DNA from: Symsagittifera roscoffensis
Lineage: Eukaryota; Xenacoelomorpha; Acoela; Convolutidae
NCBI RefSeq assembly: GCF_963678635.1
Contig: NC_087062.1
Span: 41,866,395 to 41,930,394 of the forward strand
Direction: 5' to 3'
DNA: 64,000 nt
In this document: piece after piece, positions 58,489 to 64,000 of the stretch
Layout of the letters: each line of letters opens with the position of its first letter
Numbering within the stretch: the first letter of the stretch is position 1
Notes under the pieces: generated by a model
Told to the model about the DNA's origin: nothing
Databases searched by the model: none
What the model saw: the letters and a program-made list of their open reading frames with translations, nothing else
Position numbers and translations under genes: made by a program

Positions 58489-59275
58489 ATGGAATACTTT
58501 GGCTCGAACGACAAATCAAGCCTTCAAATAGCAAAAGAAGAAATAACAGATCCAAAGTTCTGGAGAAAAGTAATTTACGAGTTCTTCGGAACATTCCTGT
58601 TAGTTTTTGCCGGTCTGCTCAGCGTCATTTGTAGTCAAAACACAAGCGACGATGCACAAGGGAAGCAAATTGATAGTCTGGTTTCGCCTGCATTGACATT
58701 TGGGGGGGGTGTTGGCTATTTTAGTGGCACTAATCGGACCTGTATCTGGATGTTATCTTAATCCTGCTGTTACTATTTCCATGTTATTAATCAGACGCTG
58801 CAGCATAGTACAATTGCTGTTTTATCTACCAGCTCAACTAACAGGTTTTCTTCACTTTACTTTAAACCCGAACCAGGAAAGACTTTTCGTGAAGAAAGAA
58901 AACGGCGAAAAGTGGGCGTTTAGGCTTTTCGAAATGTTTGAATGTTTCCATAAAAAGAATTTGAACTTGTTCAACTGTTCCCAAAAAATTGTTTTTTCCA
59001 TGAAGTATCGCGAGTTTTTTTTGCTGTAAACACGCATTTGCTCTCTATTAACAGGATCAATCGCGGCATCTGGTCTAGCTTACTGGACTGGACCAGATGA
59101 TTGGGTTGAGCAAACAAATCTGGGGGCAACGAGACTGGCTCCAGGTGTCAGTTGGACCAAAGGCTTGGTTATAGAGTTTGTTGCAACGTGTTTCCTGATT
59201 CTAGTTGTGATGGTAGTCTCAAAACCAGAGCCAGATAAGTTTGAGGCATGCAGCACTGACTGGAAAATGCTATAA
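58489..59275 (+). CDS. Aquaporin (MIP family), N-terminal half, frame-broken
   Basis: Aquaporins are plasma-membrane water or glycerol channels. Exon 1 (58489-58844) carries membrane segment 1 with the family pattern YEFFGTFLLVFAGLLSV. Loop B with the first NPA box is in the context PVSGCYLNPAVTI, about residue 91. Exon 2 (59055-59275) carries SIAASGLAYW and membrane segment 4 (LVIEFVATCFLILVVMVVS). The intron has donor ACAG|GTTTTC and acceptor ATTAACAG|GAT in matching phase. Between TFGG and VLAI the frame shifts at an 8-base G-run (58702-58709); seven G would keep it open. The protein would stop after ...STDWKML at about 191 residues, whereas family members have 250-300. The second half, with the second NPA box, is not seen downstream. 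Either a donor such as ATG|GTAGTC (near 59210) leads to distant exons, or the gene is truncated. The ATG at 58489 is the first in frame. Confidence 0.8.
58702..58709 (+). other. G-run frameshift site in the aquaporin exon 1
   Basis: Eight G separate the two frames that together give a continuous aquaporin. A homopolymer is a frequent site of sequencing or assembly error, so the break may not be real. Confidence 0.75.
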
Positions 59276-60532
59276 GCTCATTTAAGAAATACGAAGACAC
59301 ACACGAAGATAATTAACTTTTAGCTCAAAACTTTACAATGAGAACTGCACTAGAGTACAAACATCAACTTTTTCACCCTCTAAAAAGTTTTTTTTTCTAA
59401 AAACCATTTTTGGATAATTTTTAGGCAAAAAGGAAGAAAAACTTTTCAGCTACCATAAAAAAAACAATTTTCATTTTTAAGTACTTACCACATTTTTCTG
59501 GGTCTAAAATTACCATCAGTTTTAACCACCGGAAGTTAGTTCTCCAGCAAAGGAACTTTTTCTTCAGAATAAACTAAGAAAAATAGTTCTTCAGAAGACT
59601 TGAAACGTCCTCAGTGAGAGCATTGAACCGCAAATGGTTTAAACTGGCATTTTTAAACGCATAATAATTTGGTAACTCCTTGAAACCAATTTTTGAGAGT
59701 TTAGCAGAGCGTAGCTGAAAAAATAAACTAGTTTTGGGTCCACGTGAAAAAAGATATTGTTGAAAATTTTATGTCTAAGTGTTGATGAAACTAATTGTTC
59801 GTAAAAGAAGAAAAATTCGATCCTCTAGTTTTGCAAAATAAAGTTGCAAAAACCTCACCCGGGTTGAAATCTCTCCGTTAATTATCGTTTTTCTATAGTA
59901 TCTCAGTGATTGTTGTTTTCCAGCGCTGGTTTATTTGTAATTCAAAATTTTTTTGCTTACCTAAACCCGCGATATTTCAGAGCTATTTCAGTAATGGTTC
60001 CGTAGAAAGTTATCGCTAAAACTTTGAATCATTCTAGTAGCTTTCAAATGAAAGAGTAGTATATGTTGGATGAATTCAGCCCGGGGGAAGGGGGTGTATT
60101 AACATAGGCTATAGAGTATCCGGTCATCACCCTATGTATTAACATTGGCTATAGATTTCCCAATGTATTAAGATACCAGGTTTCAGATGGTAAGTTTCAG
60201 ATGTTAAGTTTTTTTGGCGCCCGAATTTCCCATGTATAGTGTATAGATTTCCCTATGTATTAGAAATTCATTGTAGGGAATTAAGAACTCATTATGATAG
60301 GGAATAGGATTCCTAATGTATTAAGATGCTAAGGTTTCAGATGATAAAATGGTACCCGAATTTTTTGGCGCTCGATTTTGCCAATGTTGCAGATTCTAAA
60401 TATTTTCTTAATCGAAAAACAATATATTGTTAACGCAAACGTAGCGTTTAAAAAGAATTTTTGAAAAAAAAATTAATTACAGAGAAAACCTATTAATTCA
60501 CAGCATCGTATACAATTTTACTACATAAGCTT
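59276..60532. other. Intergenic; short degenerate repeats near 60.1-60.4 kb
   Basis: No aquaporin exon with a second NPA box is visible. At 60090-60380 short words recur irregularly: 'ctatgtattaacattggcta', 'ggtttcagatg', 'ttttttggcgcccgaatttc'. This suggests a decayed minisatellite at the border of the polymerase-bearing element. Confidence 0.5.
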
Positions 60533-63500
60533 TTACAAATTTAGAGGTTTAGTATGTATTCCATCCCATTCAACTTCCTGCTTAGGGTAAAAATAGCTCA
60601 GTCCTTTTTTAGTTTGTTCATAAGGTGCGACTGAATGGTTAATCGTTTTAAATCCTCTATTTGTTGACTTCAAATTCACTGCCTCATCCAAAACTTGTCA
60701 ATATTTTGCCATCGGGCCATCTCCAGAGTCTTCTAATGCGGTTGTTTAGTCCTTTACTGCTAAATTTATACTTTTGACGTTTACTATCATAACAGCAATA
60801 GGTTTTACGGCACAGGCATAACATTTCGGTGCATCTGAACTCCTCCTCGAACAATCCTGGTTCTCTATTGTCATGTTTCTTATGTTGAGAGCAACAAGTA
60901 CGGGGGAAAAAATTGTTTTTCGCATCTGCTCTGAAATCGTCTCGACAGTCCTTGCTTCGCTTTTCAGTCCATTCTGCTCGCTTGCTGGGAAAGATACATT
61001 CATCTAAACCTTCTTCTGTCAGAGCCAAATAGAGGGAATCTGTATCCGTTTCGAAATATTCGAATTTGTTGACATCGCAAAATTTACAAAATTTATCGAA
61101 AAAGTTACAATACAGCTCCAAAATTCTCAACTTGGCATACTGTAGTATAAAGAATCCTACTGTGATTGGTTCACAATGCTCTATAGTGGATTTAACAAGC
61201 TCCACTTCATACAAATCTTTTGCCACGATATTAAGTCTCTTGAAGAATTGGTTATTGATAGCTTTATGGGTTTTTTGTCTCCAAGATATTTTTTTATTGT
61301 ATGTTTTGATCTGTCCATTATTTGATAGCCGTAGGAAGTATTTCATAGAAGATTCATTGTTTCGACTACTACGCCAGATAATGGATTTTCATCGCCGGCT
61401 CGCCTAGCATCAACAACAAACTGAACAAAACTGTTGAATACTTTACGCGGTGTGTATTGTACGAATCGATGAGTTTTTGTACACTGTAGACCAAGATCCA
61501 AGTAAAAGTTGAAAAGTGATGTGATAGGTTTTCCGCTGGTTAACTTGAAGCTCGATATCAACATCCGTTGCAGTTGTTTTAACAAATCGTTTTTTTCCGC
61601 CTATATTTTCAGATATTCCCCAATATCGTTTCTGGTAAGATCAATATTTTCGAAAATAGGTAGGAAATTGGAAAATTTTGCTTTGAGCTCATCTGGAACA
61701 CTCAGATCGCATTGTACGTACCCAAACATTGTTTAATTTTTAATGTTTTGTTCTAGTGATTTGAAGGAAAAGTGAGTTCTAACGTGATTTTTTACGTCTA
61801 CATTGTTTTTAAATTGATCCCACCAACTACACTCCCATATTTCTTTTATTGGAAATCTTTTCTCTCGAATGTAATCTTTTCGAGGCTCATCTATTTCTCT
61901 TTTCTTGGTTCCTTGTTTGATATCATCATCAGTTAGGCTCGGTCTACCTTCTTCACAAGGGCAAAAAAGGAAATAACGGCCCATTGCTTTAAAGAGAGTC
62001 TTACAATGGTTGCAATAACCATCAACCCTAAAGCAATCAATTTTTTTCTGCATTCCTGTAGTGTAGTAACTCTCAATTTTGCATTCAGGTCTGGTTGCTT
62101 GAAAGTATGACATGACCAAATTTTCAAACGTTCAAACTCGATTTTGCCTAGCCTTGAAATTTTGTGTTTCTTCATTGTAGTCCCATCTCGTTTACAAACC
62201 TGTGGGCATATCCTGACACATAGAATAAGGGTAGAGTTGACAAGCATCAATACCAACGACTGATTTACACAAGTTGTTTGATTTTCGAATAAAGGTTTCG
62301 TGTGCTACTGCTTTCATTGTGAAATCAATTGAGGGACCACAGATATTTGCTAAATTAGGTAGTGTGCAGCCGAGCTTTAAAATGTCTATCCCTTTGTCAT
62401 GATGAAATTCAATCAATTTCTTCATGGCTTCAAGGGTAGAAACAACATCCTTGTTGTTATACCACTGTAGAAAATCGTAGTCATCTTTTCCTGTTCCCAG
62501 ACAGATTTATGGTAGTTGTATTTTTTCAATCCCGTAGGTGGTTTTGTTTTGAGCCCGAGTTTTTTCAAGGCTTGCTCTTTAGTTAATCCAGTGTTGAGAA
62601 TTTTCTGATAATCGTCAGACTCTTTATCGAGAGGGTTGCTATTCTTCAGTTTGCTGTAGAAGTCATCATACGACGTTATTTGTTGTTCATCAAGCTTGTT
62701 GGGAGCTTCAGAAAAGAGTCTAAAGTAGTAGCTCCACCCAAAAACTTCATAATGTCTAGAAGCTGAACATCTCCAAATTTGAAGGAAACCGAGTCGTTTG
62801 CTTTCTTGATAACTGAAGGTTCAATTTCTTTGTCATTGATAAGGTAGGGAATGAGGTATGATTTAATCAGGTTTATATCATACCGACCACTGTTGAATCT
62901 AAATACTGGCAGAGTTTTGGTATACCTCTCTTAATGTTGCATCAAATCAATCAATTGATTGTTTTGAATCCTGAGAAAATGAGTGGATGTATCTGTTTCT
63001 TCCTCTTCCTCCATACGATCGCCTTCGTACTCGCTTGCTTGACTCTTACTGAAACTTCTTCGTTCATTAAGGATGCTGAGAATCGTGTGTAGCCGCTTTT
63101 TGATGTTATTTTCAGTTTCGAGAAATTTTGATTGCAATTCAGCTTTTTTTTTCCAAGTCCAAGTTTGCCACAAAGCCAATAATGAGGAATTTTGGATCTT
63201 TGTCACATAAAAATATGGGTTTATTAAGCAAATTGGATGAGATTGACACTGATATTGGTTCATGCTTCCCAATCCATGTTATACTTTCTGTCGATTTTAG
63301 TTCTTCGCATGGCACGCAATATGACTCAAAGTCAAAAGTGGCAACATTTTTGAATAAGGTTTGTTCTTTGGTGTACTCAATATTGAAACCATCCAGTTTT
63401 ACCAGACAACGTCTCTCGTATTGTGTAAACATTTTTGGGGTAAAGGTTTTGGTAAAGGTTTCGGTATTTGCATCGTAGAAAATGCTTGTTGAAATTTTAA

Positions 63501-63760
63501 GATAGATTGAAAAATGTATCCCAAGTTCGGCATAGGAAGCATTTGAAGAAGTTGTCGATGTTATTGAGGTAAAAAAATGTGGTTGTTGTATCGTAGAAGT
63601 TTAATTGTATTCTCGTATTTACCGATACTTCTCCGAGCTAATTCACCCACAAAATCTCCATCTTCAATGTCGATATTGTAGATAAAGATGTTTTTCTCTA
63701 CTACATCTTCAACTATTGGTAGATTATCCATCAAAACTCCACGAAACTTTTTTTCGGATC
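60533..63760 (-). pseudogene. Broken protein-primed-type family B DNA polymerase (Polinton/Maverick-like)
   Basis: Read from high to low coordinates, the pieces follow the order of a family B polymerase with an N-terminal proofreading exonuclease. An N-terminal stretch lies at 63560-63760. Exo I-like FDFESY is near 63340 and exo II-like FNSGRYDINLIK near 62880. Motif A-like DACQLYPYSM is near 62250, after a long spacer. A Cys/His-containing insertion lies at 61740-62120 (CNHCKTLF). A motif B region is near 61345-61580, and motif C-like FETDTDSLY near 61040. The C-terminus ends at a stop near 60533. At least six frame changes or stops break it, and the conserved core expected just after ETMNLL (near 61345) is missing. 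It cannot make an active enzyme. Polintons are large self-synthesising DNA transposons related to animal DNA viruses. No integrase, capsid or ATPase gene is seen in the window, so only the polymerase portion is present or the rest lies beyond 64000. Confidence 0.85.
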
Positions 63761-64000
63761 ACAATTCAAATTTTCAAGAAAAGATTAAAAAATCAAAAAG
63801 ATGGATGTTTCAAGATTAGTTGTTCCCTGTAAATGAACTGCAAGCGCTCGAAACAAACTCAAATTGTCATTGTATGAATGTTGCGTGAGCGCATCCGAAA
63901 TCCAACATGGTTATTCCTCAGAAGTGGTTCTGGACATCTGGAACATCCCATGGGTACGTTTTTCAGTAGGGCGGCAAAAATGGTCACATGAGTGATCAGC
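63761..64000. other. Window end, no feature seen
   Basis: No recognisable coding or repeat signal is seen; it may continue the polymerase-bearing element upstream of its N-terminal piece. Confidence 0.4.

Overview
This window is animal nuclear DNA, AT-rich and dominated by repeats. The metazoan call rests on three things: an intact U4/U6 snRNP splicing factor (PRPF3), an SLC10 sodium/bile-acid-type carrier and an aquaporin; GT-AG introns (one probable GC-AG) interrupting two of the genes; and many kinds of eukaryotic transposon remnants. I cannot name the phylum from the sequence.

Layout. 1-13.7 kb has no gene I can support. It is mostly satellite-like monomers and two copies of a composite repeat. 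13.7-15.4 kb (+) is a single-exon SLC10 family transporter with a long hydrophilic C-terminal tail. 18.3-20.4 kb (+) is PRPF3, whose whole coding sequence sits in one exon behind a likely 5'UTR splice acceptor. 21.7-25.6 kb is a 1.62 kb tandem array of three copies, two nearly identical and the third with an internal deletion. 28-33.2 kb is a cluster of satellite-bearing elements in both orientations. 33.5-43.9 kb (-) is an unrecognised gene with four predicted coding exons (about 510 aa) and a predicted N-myristoylation signal. Its 7.2 kb second intron is filled by a Tc1/mariner-like MITE and a 1.9 kb segment present three times. 43.9-47.5 kb holds MITEs, a foldback element and an A/C-rich stretch that may be a decayed retroelement. 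47.5-53.1 kb is a 2.8 kb segment present twice. 53.1-58.1 kb holds old duplications, a 201 bp tandem repeat and another composite element. 58.5-59.3 kb (+) is an aquaporin with one frame break and no visible second half. 60.5-63.8 kb (-) is a broken family B DNA polymerase of the Polinton/Maverick kind.

The most interesting signal is a repeat family found at least five times. Each better-preserved copy starts with a 5' module containing two small hairpins. Next come one to three tRNA-like segments, each followed by the same conserved motif of about 45 nt. Some copies then carry an internal satellite array, which differs between copies, and the 3' end is a hairpin of the form GCGAAGC-NNN-GCTTCGC. 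This resembles non-autonomous Helitron/Helentron-like elements with a tRNA-SINE-like front, but I cannot assign it to a named family.

The genes do not form an obvious functional group. The transporter, aquaporin and splicing factor look like ordinary neighbours in a repeat-expanded genome.
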